Shown here one piece after another: positions 1 through 5,457 of a stretch of DNA of 5,806 nucleotides; positions within the stretch are counted from its first letter, which is position 1; each line of letters starts with the position of its first letter. Below the pieces are notes generated by a model. That model worked only from the letters and a program-made list of their open reading frames with translations. It searched no databases and was not told the DNA's origin. The DNA is from Phycisphaerae bacterium (GTDB lineage: Bacteria > Planctomycetota > Phycisphaerae > Sedimentisphaerales > Anaerobacaceae): assembly GCA_030630315.1 (NCBI GenBank), contig DAOVNI010000117.1:1-5806 (forward strand), written 5' to 3'. The position numbers were made by a program, and so were the translations under genes.

Positions 1-22
1 AGCCACTATGCTACACCCGCAA

Positions 23-102
23 TTACAATTGATTATTGATTATTCATTGTTTATAATTCGACAATTCACCGGTTATTATAAAAAATCAATGGTCAATTGT
101 AA
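23..102. repeat. Imperfect inverted repeat upstream of proA
   Basis: The arms at 23-41 and 84-102 are complementary at 17 of 19 positions. The two mismatches are adjacent, at the 'TT' of 33-34 against the 'GG' of 91-92. The intervening 42 bases are AT-rich. The left arm itself contains a short direct repeat, with GATTATT occurring twice. The structure encloses the candidate -10 box and ends just before the proA ribosome binding site, so transcripts starting near 64 would carry only the right arm. It may be the trace of a small palindromic repeat element or a DNA-level structure. Function is unknown. Confidence 0.55.
29..57 (+). promoter_or_regulatory. Candidate sigma-70 type promoter for proA
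   Basis: TTGATT at 29-34 and a perfect TATAAT at 52-57 are separated by exactly 17 bases. A start near 64 would leave a leader of about 58 bases before the proA ATG. The surrounding sequence is very AT-rich, so a chance match is possible. The spacing and the perfect -10 box are the supporting points. Confidence 0.45.
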
Positions 103-110
103 ATAGCAAA

Positions 111-116
111 GAGGAA
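111..116 (+). promoter_or_regulatory. Ribosome binding site of proA
   Basis: GAGGAA lies six bases before the ATG at 123. It is a good Shine-Dalgarno match and fixes this start codon. Confidence 0.75.
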
Positions 117-122
117 ATAACA

Positions 123-1409
123 ATGCGTATTGCCGAAATAGCTGCAGCGGCCAAGTCGGCCTCAATCCGGCTGGCAGCGGTCAAAACTGATGTGAAAAAT
201 AAGGCGCTGGCCGAGATTGCCGCAGCCCTGAAAGCCCGCACCGGCGAAATCGTGAAGGCCAACGAAAAAGATTTGGCCGATGCCGAGAAGAATGGTCTTG
301 CCGCACCTTTGCTAAAACGGCTGAAGTTTGATGAAAATAAGATAGCTGATGTCTGTGCCGGTATCGAAAGCTTGATTAAACTCGATGACCCTGTAGGCAA
401 GACAATCAGTGCCACCGAGCTTGATGAGGAGCTGCGGCTTTACAAAGTCAGTTGTCCGATTGGCGTTATCGGCGTTGTTTTCGAATCCCGGCCGGACGCC
501 CTTGTGCAAATCTCAATGCTCTGCCTGAAAAGCGGCAACGCCGTCCTGCTAAAAGGAGGAAGCGAAGCACAGCACACCAACAGGATTCTGGCGGAGATTA
601 TCACTCAAGCCGGCCAAACGGCTGGACTGCCCGAAGGATGGATTCAGCTATTGCAAACGCGCCAAGACGTCGCAGAAATGTTAGCGCTGGATGAATATAT
701 TGATTTGATTATCCCCCGCGGCTCGAACGATTTTGTTCGCTATATTATGGACAATACCAATATAGTCGTTCTCGGCCACGCCGAGGGGATATGCCACGTC
801 TATATTGACGGCGACGCTGACCCGGATATGGCTGTAAATATTGCGGTTGACTCGAAGTGTCAGTATGTTGCGGTTTGCAATGCAGCCGAAACTATGCTGG
901 TCGATGAAAAAATCGCCGAGGCGTTTTTGCCGAAGGTCAAAACCATCCTGGAGCAAAAAGGCGTGGAGCTGCGCGGCTGTGAAAAAACAAAATCGATAAT
1001 CGATGTGAAACCAGCAGCCGAGGAGGATTGGTCAGCCGAGTATCTGGATTATATTCTTTCGATAAAAGTTGTGGCCGGGCTGGATGAGGCAATCGAGCAT
1101 ATAAACCGTTACGGCTCCGGGCATACGGACACTATCGTTACCTCTGATAAGGACAAGGCGGACAGGTTTATGGAACTGGTGGATTCTGCGAATGTGTTCT
1201 GGAACTGCAGCACGCGGTTTAGCGATGGGTTTCGGTACGGCCTGGGGGCTGAAGTGGGGATAAGCACGAATAAGATTCACGCCCGCGGGCCGGTAGGTCT
1301 GGAAGGGCTCGTGATTTACAAATGGAAGTTGTTAGGCACCGGCCAGATTGTGGCTGACTATTCCGGCAGCGGCGGAAAGAAATTTACACATAAAAAGCTG
1401 GATGCGTGA
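123..1409 (+). CDS. proA: Glutamate-5-semialdehyde dehydrogenase (gamma-glutamyl phosphate reductase)
   Basis: This enzyme catalyses the second step of proline synthesis from glutamate: NADPH-dependent reduction of L-glutamyl 5-phosphate to glutamate 5-semialdehyde, in the cytoplasm. At 428 residues it has the usual family length. Signature stretches of the ALDH-fold ProA family are visible. FESRPDALVQI is at about 120-130, LIIPRGSNDF at about 195-204, and the catalytic cysteine is C252 in VCNAAETMLV. The conserved C-terminal block runs from about 358 to 415, with STRFSDG, GLGAEVGIS, HARGPVGLEGL and GTGQI recognisable. No key residue appears lost. The ATG has a good ribosome binding site and a promoter-like pair upstream. 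The usual partner proB (glutamate 5-kinase) is not in the window; immediately upstream is spacer sequence, so proA may be transcribed alone here. The stop codon lies within the first unit of an octamer repeat. Its neighbour on the right is convergent and functionally unrelated. Confidence 0.97.
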   Translation: MRIAEIAAAAKSASIRLAAVKTDVKNKALAEIAAALKARTGEIVKANEKDLADAEKNGLAAPLLKRLKFDENKIADVCAGIESLIKLDDPVGKTISATELDEELRLYKVSCPIGVIGVVFESRPDALVQISMLCLKSGNAVLLKGGSEAQHTNRILAEIITQAGQTAGLPEGWIQLLQTRQDVAEMLALDEYIDLIIPRGSNDFVRYIMDNTNIVVLGHAEGICHVYIDGDADPDMAVNIAVDSKCQYVAVCNAAETMLVDEKIAEAFLPKVKTILEQKGVELRGCEKTKSIIDVKPAAEEDWSAEYLDYILSIKVVAGLDEAIEHINRYGSGHTDTIVTSDKDKADRFMELVDSANVFWNCSTRFSDGFRYGLGAEVGISTNKIHARGPVGLEGLVIYKWKLLGTGQIVADYSGSGGKKFTHKKLDA

Positions 1410-1432
1410 ATGAGTAAATGCGTGAATGCGTG
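1402..1432 (+). repeat. Octamer tandem repeat across the proA stop codon
   Basis: Four 8-bp units run without gaps: ATGCGTGA (1402-1409), ATGAGTAA (1410-1417), ATGCGTGA (1418-1425) and ATGCGTG (1426-1432, cut by one base). The first unit supplies the last residues and the TGA stop of proA. The repeat therefore touches coding sequence, and its expansion could alter only the 3' flank. Confidence 0.75.
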
Positions 1433-1442
1433 CCACGAGGGA

Positions 1443-1477
1443 CCCCCTTAGAGTATAAGGCACTCTAAACAAGGGGG
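1443..1477. terminator. Bulged hairpin between proA and the convergent operon, possible terminator
   Basis: The left arm CCCCCTTAGAGT (1443-1454) pairs with ACTCT (1462-1466) and AAGGGGG (1471-1477), leaving a four-base bulge and a seven-base loop. That makes about 12 base pairs with a GC-rich base. It sits 33 bases after the proA stop and about 170 bases after the stop of the minus-strand operon. Neither side is followed by a T-tract, so it is not a canonical intrinsic terminator. It could be an RNA 3'-end stabiliser, a bidirectional stop or a repeat element. Confidence 0.45.
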
Positions 1478-1646
1478 CAAGCGACGAGCGACGAAATTGC
1501 TTGACGGGAATTGGGGGTTTGGGTATAGCAGCATTGTAATTACCGAGGAGGTTGCAAAATCAACTAATCCGATTACGTTCAACACGGCTGAGAACTGTCT
1601 GAACTTTCAGCGAGCCCTCTTAGAAAAACTAATGACCTGGGCGATT
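1478..1646. other. Spacer between convergent genes, no gene seen
   Basis: This stretch starts with a short heptamer duplication (GCGACGA twice, 1481-1494). Otherwise it shows no recognisable feature. A plus-strand reading frame from a TTG at 1497 runs to 1706. It has no convincing ribosome binding site and runs antisense into the end of the deaminase-like gene, so I do not call it. Confidence 0.4.
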
Positions 1647-2261
1647 CTAATCATTTGTGTTGGCCTGCCGAGAGAACACCTTTCCATCCTTGTCATTGGC
1701 AATTAGGCTGAATTGAGGCCCCACAGGACATCTATATTTGCGGGTTCCTCCGTAGGCGTCTGTGATCTCAGGTTTCGCATCGTGGAAGAAGAGCTGAGCA
1801 ATCCGCACTCCTGGGTACAGTTCGATAGGTATGGTACCGAGGTTGGATAGTTCAAGGGTGAGTACGCCCTTGAAGCCCGGTTCCACAGATGTGGCCGTTG
1901 CGATTTGCAAGCCGAGGCGCGCCCAAGAAGAGCGGCCTTCGACTTGGCACTCGACGTCAGACGGTAGGCATATGTACTCAAAGGTACAACCTAACGCTAA
2001 TATGCCGGGATGAAGAACAAATTCTTTTCCGAATTTCACGATTTGCCTTTCCTGCATAACCTTGAGCTTCGCGTGGGCGCTGTTGAATGGTTGGAAGACG
2101 CCGAAAGTGTGCATCCTGAATACTATAAACTGATTGCTTAAGCGAACGTCAATGGATGCCTCACCAAGCTGCTTCTTTGAGAGAATAGGAGTGACAACCA
2201 ACCTATGTGGTAATTCACTCGAAAATCGTTCCAGAATCCTATCGCGAGTTAATGTGCTCAC
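1647..2261 (-). CDS. Divergent dCTP deaminase / dUTPase-fold protein (Dcd-like)
   Basis: The family converts dCTP to dUTP, or dCTP to dUMP in bifunctional members, as a trimer and without zinc. The 204 residues align along most of the length with E. coli Dcd as I recall it. EASIDVRLSNQFIVFR is at 34-49, FVLHPGILAL at 81-90, VEGRSSWARLGL at 107-118, EPGFKGVLTLELSN at 127-140, YPGVRIAQLFF at 149-159 and KYRCPVGPQFS at 175-185. Counterparts of catalytic or phosphate-binding R110, S111, S112 and R115 are kept, and E137 matches the general base E138. Differences: the loop before E137 is one residue shorter, the usual DPG aspartate is E127, and the position of E. coli R126 is S125. The start is a GTG whose G is the last base of the preceding TAG stop. 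GGAGG at 2266-2270 lies four bases upstream, so translation is probably coupled. As third gene of the operon it is more likely an accessory nucleotide enzyme or nucleotide sensor than the housekeeping Dcd. Fold is confident; exact activity is not. Confidence 0.88.
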   Translation of the reverse strand: MSTLTRDRILERFSSELPHRLVVTPILSKKQLGEASIDVRLSNQFIVFRMHTFGVFQPFNSAHAKLKVMQERQIVKFGKEFVLHPGILALGCTFEYICLPSDVECQVEGRSSWARLGLQIATATSVEPGFKGVLTLELSNLGTIPIELYPGVRIAQLFFHDAKPEITDAYGGTRKYRCPVGPQFSLIANDKDGKVFSRQANTND

Positions 2262-3733
2262 TATTCCTCCAAATTCTTCAACTGTTCACCATAGGTACTG
2301 TGAACAAAAGCGACTTCAGTCGCTTTTAGGACAAGACGGCACAACTTTTCGAAATTGTCGGTCGAGACCCAATCTGGGTCTTGGCGAATTTTTGCAATTT
2401 TGAATACCCAAGCGGCGTTCAATATATTCTCAAGAGACGCTGGGGAGTTGTCAGGCCATGTGCCGATTTCATTTGGTGGTGTATCTTGTTCCAACCTGCG
2501 AACGAGATTCTCGATCACTCGTACCCGCTTAAATAACCGGTAGCACTCAGCCGACTCCCGAGGAAGGGCTTGTAATGCCTGGGCGCGAATCGCTTCCCAC
2601 TTGTCCTCAATGAGTCTGTATGCTTCACGCGTTCTAATGTCAGAGTTTAACGCCTCCTTGTCTGCTGTATTTTGTGCAAGAAGCTTGGTTTCCTTGAGCC
2701 AATTCCAGAACGGTTCAATAACTGGCCCTGGATACTTAGTTTCCACATCGCCAAGTTGCACCGTCTGCTCTTGTAGATCATCCCCACACATCTCAGCCAT
2801 CAATCGTATGCGATATCGCCAGGGGGGATACATATCGCACTTAAGAGGGCTTTCATCTATCGGAAGCGGTGCGCTGAATTCACATGCTGCGGCCAAGGCG
2901 GCCGGTCCTAATAGGTGTATTCCAATAGCGTCACAAATTAGCTCCGTGAGACCATCTTTAGCAACTTGCATAGCATCATTTACTTGGTCTGCCGCCATCT
3001 CTTGGACGACAAATTTTGCAAAAAGAGGGTCCACTGGTGGAGGATTCCGCTGAATCTCCTGCTGAATCTCTCGCTCAATTCTGTTCTTTATCTGCGTTTC
3101 CTCAGAACTCCACATCTGGGCAAAATTATTATCAATCCATTGTTTCGCAAAAATATGTCCGATTTCATGGCCCCAATTAGCATGCAACAGGCAGTTCAGG
3201 CGTTCTATTCTTGGAAAACTAAGACAGTAGATCTTTTGGTCGCCAAGTCCGCACAATGATGATTTCCAAGTCGCGGTCGGGATCCAATCTAAAGGCTCAA
3301 TCTTAGTGCGGATTACCTCGACGAACTCGCCAATCAAACTATAATTATAAGCCCATTGTGGGCGTATTATAAATTCGTTGGAGGCTCCTGTTTGTCGTTC
3401 GAGAAACTCCTCTGTGTACTGAATCATGCTCCATGGTGTGTTTGCAACACGAGAGCGATCAACAAACCTCAAATGCTCCGCGATTGAGCAAAGCAATAAG
3501 TTGACATGCATCAGTTGATCCGGAGGTGTAGTCGGGAGATGGTCAACAAGTACGTGCGCAGTATGCTTAATCAATCTTGCTAAGCTGACTGGCGTATCGG
3601 TGGGAAAATCTCCTGCATACTCAAATTTCTCGGCTAACCTTTCTATGGTCTCGCCTTTGACTCGAAGCTGGTAGCGTAAGATACTCTCACGCCAGTTGTC
3701 CTCTGACCACGGTGGCGCGTCAATCGAAGGCAT
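2261..3733 (-). CDS. HExxH zinc metallopeptidase-like protein, cytoplasmic, unassigned family
   Basis: This is a 490-residue protein with a zinc-peptidase signature in its centre. HEIGH at 189-193, within ANWGHEIGHIFAKQW, supplies two histidine ligands and the catalytic glutamate. About 70 residues on, ELICD at 264-268 is followed by GIHLLGPAAL and offers a third ligand, E264 or D268, as in gluzincin-type peptidases. PPWRYRIR at 303-310 follows. The N-terminal 180 residues and the C-terminal 170 residues match nothing I recognise. The C-terminal part is rich in charged, helix-forming sequence (about 355-415). No signal peptide or membrane segment is visible, so it should act in the cytoplasm on an internal target. 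The ATG shares one base with the TAA of the gene before (TAATG), and GGAGA at 3743-3747 lies nine bases upstream. Its own TAG overlaps the GTG of the deaminase-like gene. All three products are therefore likely made together. Substrate is unknown; the HExxH assignment is firm, proteolytic activity is inferred. Confidence 0.8.
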   Translation of the reverse strand: MPSIDAPPWSEDNWRESILRYQLRVKGETIERLAEKFEYAGDFPTDTPVSLARLIKHTAHVLVDHLPTTPPDQLMHVNLLLCSIAEHLRFVDRSRVANTPWSMIQYTEEFLERQTGASNEFIIRPQWAYNYSLIGEFVEVIRTKIEPLDWIPTATWKSSLCGLGDQKIYCLSFPRIERLNCLLHANWGHEIGHIFAKQWIDNNFAQMWSSEETQIKNRIEREIQQEIQRNPPPVDPLFAKFVVQEMAADQVNDAMQVAKDGLTELICDAIGIHLLGPAALAAACEFSAPLPIDESPLKCDMYPPWRYRIRLMAEMCGDDLQEQTVQLGDVETKYPGPVIEPFWNWLKETKLLAQNTADKEALNSDIRTREAYRLIEDKWEAIRAQALQALPRESAECYRLFKRVRVIENLVRRLEQDTPPNEIGTWPDNSPASLENILNAAWVFKIAKIRQDPDWVSTDNFEKLCRLVLKATEVAFVHSTYGEQLKNLEE

Positions 3734-4221
3734 TAGAACGATTCTCCGACAGAAAGTAGGGTGCGCCGTCTCGGTAACATATTGTTACTCAGTTCGACCA
3801 TTATGTTTAGCGAAAGAATGTGAAGTAACTCGCCGACAAGTTCCAGCCGCTCACTAGGTATGTCCGTCGTTTGTGTTCCACCAGACATTAGGAGTTGATA
3901 AACCGCCTTAAGAAATTGATGGACTTTCTCTTCTGAGTCTATTCCGACCTGCTGGAGCTTGGGGCCAATTTTAAACAGGGAGGCATAAAATTTAGGCCGC
4001 GCGTTGCTTGCCGAAACGGTCAAGCCGCCCTCCTCGCCACTTTCGGCTTGGATTTCAGAAGTCCAGTCAACGTGAGCCAAGAAATTACCTGCCCATTTAA
4101 ATGCATTCTTTTCTTGTGGACTCAATTTGGTCCCTTTGGCAAACCTATTTACGCAACTTGAAGCGGTCTGCAACCTTGTACTCACCTCGAACAGTTTTGC
4201 GGATTGCAGTAAATCTGGCAT
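3733..4221 (-). CDS. Unrecognised small helical protein, first gene of the operon
   Basis: I do not recognise this 162-residue protein. It appears to be alpha-helical and soluble, with no signal peptide. One segment at 36-58 holds four aromatic residues (F41, W43, F47, W53). An acidic, glycine-rich linker follows at 60-67. Two later segments look amphipathic, at about 97-113 and 124-146, and a basic RRR sits at 151-153 near the C terminus. It has no catalytic motif or cysteine pair. The coding call rests on an uninterrupted frame, an ATG with AAAGGAG at 4229-4235 seven bases upstream, and a one-base TAATG overlap with the metallopeptidase gene. A role as partner, adaptor or inhibitor of the peptidase-like protein would suit its size and first position, but this is inference. 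A DNA-binding regulator of the operon is another option, although no clear helix-turn-helix is visible. Confidence 0.75.
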   Translation of the reverse strand: MPDLLQSAKLFEVSTRLQTASSCVNRFAKGTKLSPQEKNAFKWAGNFLAHVDWTSEIQAESGEEGGLTVSASNARPKFYASLFKIGPKLQQVGIDSEEKVHQFLKAVYQLLMSGGTQTTDIPSERLELVGELLHILSLNIMVELSNNMLPRRRTLLSVGESF

Positions 4222-4228
4222 AATTAGA

Positions 4229-4235
4229 CTCCTTT
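4229..4235 (-). promoter_or_regulatory. Ribosome binding site of the 162-residue protein
   Basis: AAAGGAG on the minus strand lies seven bases before the ATG at 4221. It is a strong match that fixes the start of the first gene of the operon. Confidence 0.75.
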
Positions 4236-4329
4236 CTCTATATCTGTCAATATGCTAACAACTAAGAGATTCTATTTTTCTCCATCGGAGAAGTCGGGCT
4301 ATGACTTGAAAAACGCTTCTGAACTTATT

Positions 4330-4335
4330 ATTATA
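4330..4335 (-). promoter_or_regulatory. Candidate -10 box of the three-gene operon
   Basis: A perfect TATAAT on the minus strand. With normal spacing the -35 position would fall at about 4353-4358, inside the palindrome, and matches the consensus poorly (GAAATA). A start near 4323 would give a leader of about 100 bases. A weak -35 covered by a palindrome fits a promoter controlled by a bound regulator. Confidence 0.35.
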
Positions 4336-4342
4336 TCCCAAG

Positions 4343-4364
4343 CAGTATGATGTATTTCATACTG
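4343..4364. promoter_or_regulatory. Perfect 8-6-8 palindrome, candidate operator
   Basis: CAGTATGA (4343-4350) and TCATACTG (4357-4364) are perfect inverted copies separated by TGTATT. The size suits a dimeric helix-turn-helix regulator. The site spans the -35 position of the TATAAT box at 4330-4335 and lies about 120 bases upstream of the operon's first ATG. No regulator gene is recognisable in the window, so the binding protein is unknown. Confidence 0.5.
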
Positions 4365-4382
4365 TTGGAATTAAAGTTGCTT

Positions 4383-4404
4383 CGGAATGAAAATAGACAT
4401 TCCG
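4383..4404. repeat. 7-bp inverted repeat in the operon leader region
   Basis: CGGAATG (4383-4389) and CATTCCG (4398-4404) are perfect inverted copies around an eight-base A-rich spacer. It lies just downstream of the TTGACA promoter candidate, so it could be a second operator or a hairpin at the 5' end of that transcript. No T-tract follows on either strand, which argues against a terminator. Confidence 0.45.
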
Positions 4405-4419
4405 GCCACGGCTTGTTCT

Positions 4420-4449
4420 ATTTAAGCACCTATAATCCCACCTTGTCAA
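4420..4449 (-). promoter_or_regulatory. Second candidate promoter of the three-gene operon
   Basis: On the minus strand a perfect TTGACA (4449-4444) is followed after 18 bases by TTAAAT (4425-4420), which matches four of six -10 positions. A start near 4412 would give a leader of about 190 bases holding both inverted repeats. It sits directly downstream of the HNH-gene terminator, as expected for the next transcription unit. Confidence 0.4.
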
Positions 4450-4506
4450 TGGAAAAATTAAAAGATTTTTCATATTTTTTACAGCGGTTAGACCCTCTGA
4501 CTGGCG

Positions 4507-4528
4507 AAAAAGGCGGAAACAACCACCT
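4507..4528 (-). terminator. Intrinsic terminator of the HNH gene
   Basis: Read on the minus strand, AGGTGG pairs with CCGCCT (one G-U pair) around a six-base loop TTGTTT and runs into a T-tract. It begins 27 bases after the HNH stop codon, a typical position for a rho-independent terminator. It would separate the HNH transcript from the three-gene operon. Confidence 0.5.
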
Positions 4529-4554
4529 ATCTTGGCTCGTATGCATGAAAAAAC

Positions 4555-5298
4555 TTATCGCTCTGTCTCCTCTGTGCCCAGTTCTGGAAAATTCAGTGCT
4601 GCGAACTCGGCGTGATATTTCTTCGCGGCCTCATCGTAAGCCTTTGCGGCTTGTATTTCGTTTTTGAAGAGGCCGAGGTATAGCTGTTTATTGTCTTTTT
4701 TGATGTAGGCGGCGAATTTTTTGCGGGTTTTGTTCCAGGATACGCCTTTGTATTTTGACGAAGCGCCTCTGGCGGAGCGGGAGTTGGCATTGTTCTGCCT
4801 GATGGTGCAGTTGCGAAGATTGGCCTTTCTGTTATCCAAGCCATCGTGATTGACGTGGTCACAGACAAGATGCGCGGGAGTGTTCATAATCAGGCGATGC
4901 ATAAAGATTCTTTTTGATTTGCCAGCGACGGTGATGGTCCGGACGGCGTAGATTGCGTTTTTGTTGACTTTGCGGTGCCAGCGAAATTGTGAGAGCCAGG
5001 GGTAGTCATCGGGGTCAACTTTTGTGAATCGGCCCTGAGTGAGAGGTATTTTGCAGTAATCGCCGAGGTGGTCGGTGTGGATGGGGAGGTTGTTTTTCGG
5101 GGCCGGGTCGGTATCGATGTGATTTTCAAGAGCGAGGCGGAAGCGGCCGCAGATATCGCCATCTTTGACGATGGGCCAGCGGGCCTCGCCGGTATCGAGG
5201 TCAACGACAGGGGGATTTTTTACGCAATATAGCCCATCAGCGATAGGCCGGGAAAAGTAGCAGTGGCGGCAACCTGATTTTCGCTGAGTCTGTGGCAT
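4555..5298 (-). CDS. HNH endonuclease with AP2 DNA-binding domain and N-terminal cysteine cluster
   Basis: This 247-residue protein resembles free-standing homing-type HNH nucleases. Residues 84-122 (IPLTQGRFTKVD to YAVRTI) form the segment usually found before the nuclease in this group. The HNH core runs about 134-164: H134, D147-H148, N150-H151-D152 and LDNRKANLR (154-162). The AP2 domain at about 183-237 is clear, with YKGVSW, LYLGLF, AAKAYDEAA and ALNFP. HNH cuts DNA and AP2 binds it, so it should be a site-specific DNA endonuclease. The first 53 residues carry C10, C13, C25 and C50 in CxxC...YC...WPIV...CGRF, a pattern I associate with small cysteine-rich proteins that may bind zinc or iron-sulfur. 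Its fusion to HNH-AP2 is unusual. The upstream site is weak (GGGG about seven bases before the ATG), but the start keeps the cysteine cluster intact. No interrupted host gene or intron is visible around it. It may be mobile. Confidence 0.88.
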   Translation of the reverse strand: MPQTQRKSGCRHCYFSRPIADGLYCVKNPPVVDLDTGEARWPIVKDGDICGRFRLALENHIDTDPAPKNNLPIHTDHLGDYCKIPLTQGRFTKVDPDDYPWLSQFRWHRKVNKNAIYAVRTITVAGKSKRIFMHRLIMNTPAHLVCDHVNHDGLDNRKANLRNCTIRQNNANSRSARGASSKYKGVSWNKTRKKFAAYIKKDNKQLYLGLFKNEIQAAKAYDEAAKKYHAEFAALNFPELGTEETER

Positions 5299-5321
5299 CT
5301 CGAATCCCCGTTACGATGGCC

Positions 5322-5343
5322 CGGAGGCGAAACACGCCCTCCG
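5322..5343 (-). other. GC-rich hairpin in the leader of the HNH gene
   Basis: CGGAGGCG (5322-5329) pairs with CGCC and TCCG (5335-5343, one bulged C) around a five-base loop. It ends 24 bases before the HNH start codon. On the minus strand one arm contains a GGAGG that would be a good ribosome binding site but lies too far upstream to act for this ATG. It may influence expression of the HNH gene or be part of the repeat-rich flank. Confidence 0.4.
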
Positions 5344-5422
5344 AGATGAATAGTGAATTCCGTCAAAAGGCGCCGGATCTTCGATATTGGTTAATTGTTC
5401 ATAGTTCGTTGTGTAGTGAATC

Positions 5423-5457
5423 TCAAATTTCAAATCTCAAATTTCAAATTTCAAATT
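5423..5457 (+). repeat. TCAAATY heptamer tandem array
   Basis: Five exact-phase 7-bp units run from 5423 to 5457. Four read TCAAATT and one (5430-5436) TCAAATC. The array abuts the long hairpin at 5458. It shares the 7-bp period, but not the sequence, with the array at the right edge. Confidence 0.85.

Larger units (their letters stand above)
4222..4554. other. Regulatory spacer between the HNH gene and the three-gene operon
   Basis: These 333 bases hold no convincing gene. They contain, in minus-strand order, a terminator for the HNH gene, a TTGACA promoter candidate, a 7-bp inverted repeat, a perfect 8-6-8 palindrome, a TATAAT box and a leader of about 100 bases. The leader holds two small inverted repeats: TTCTCC/GGAGAA at 4278-4292 and AAGTC/GACTT at 4291-4307. 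A plus-strand frame at 4347-4667 has no ribosome binding site and runs antisense into the HNH gene, so it is not called. Confidence 0.6.

Noticed and set aside
1497..1706. Plus-strand frame of 69 codons after proA
   Set aside because: It starts at a TTG without a convincing ribosome binding site, has no recognisable domain and runs antisense into the 3' end of the deaminase-like gene.
1647..2261. Housekeeping dcd of the genome
   Set aside because: The altered loop and coupling to two unrelated accessory-type genes make this less likely, although it cannot be excluded without the rest of the genome.
2601..3053. Plus-strand frame of 150 codons inside the metallopeptidase gene
   Set aside because: It lies antisense and wholly within a gene with a clear motif, and its serine-rich product looks like a shadow translation.
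4245..4250. TTGACA on the minus strand close to the operon start
   Set aside because: A matching -10 would fall on the ribosome binding site and start codon, so it cannot drive a normal leader transcript.
4278..4292. TTCTCC-ATC-GGAGAA hairpin as a terminator or riboswitch
   Set aside because: The stem is only six base pairs with a three-base loop, no T-tract follows on either strand, and no riboswitch core is recognisable.
4347..4667. Plus-strand frame of 106 codons in the regulatory spacer
   Set aside because: It starts inside the palindrome without a ribosome binding site, and over 100 bases overlap the HNH gene in antisense.
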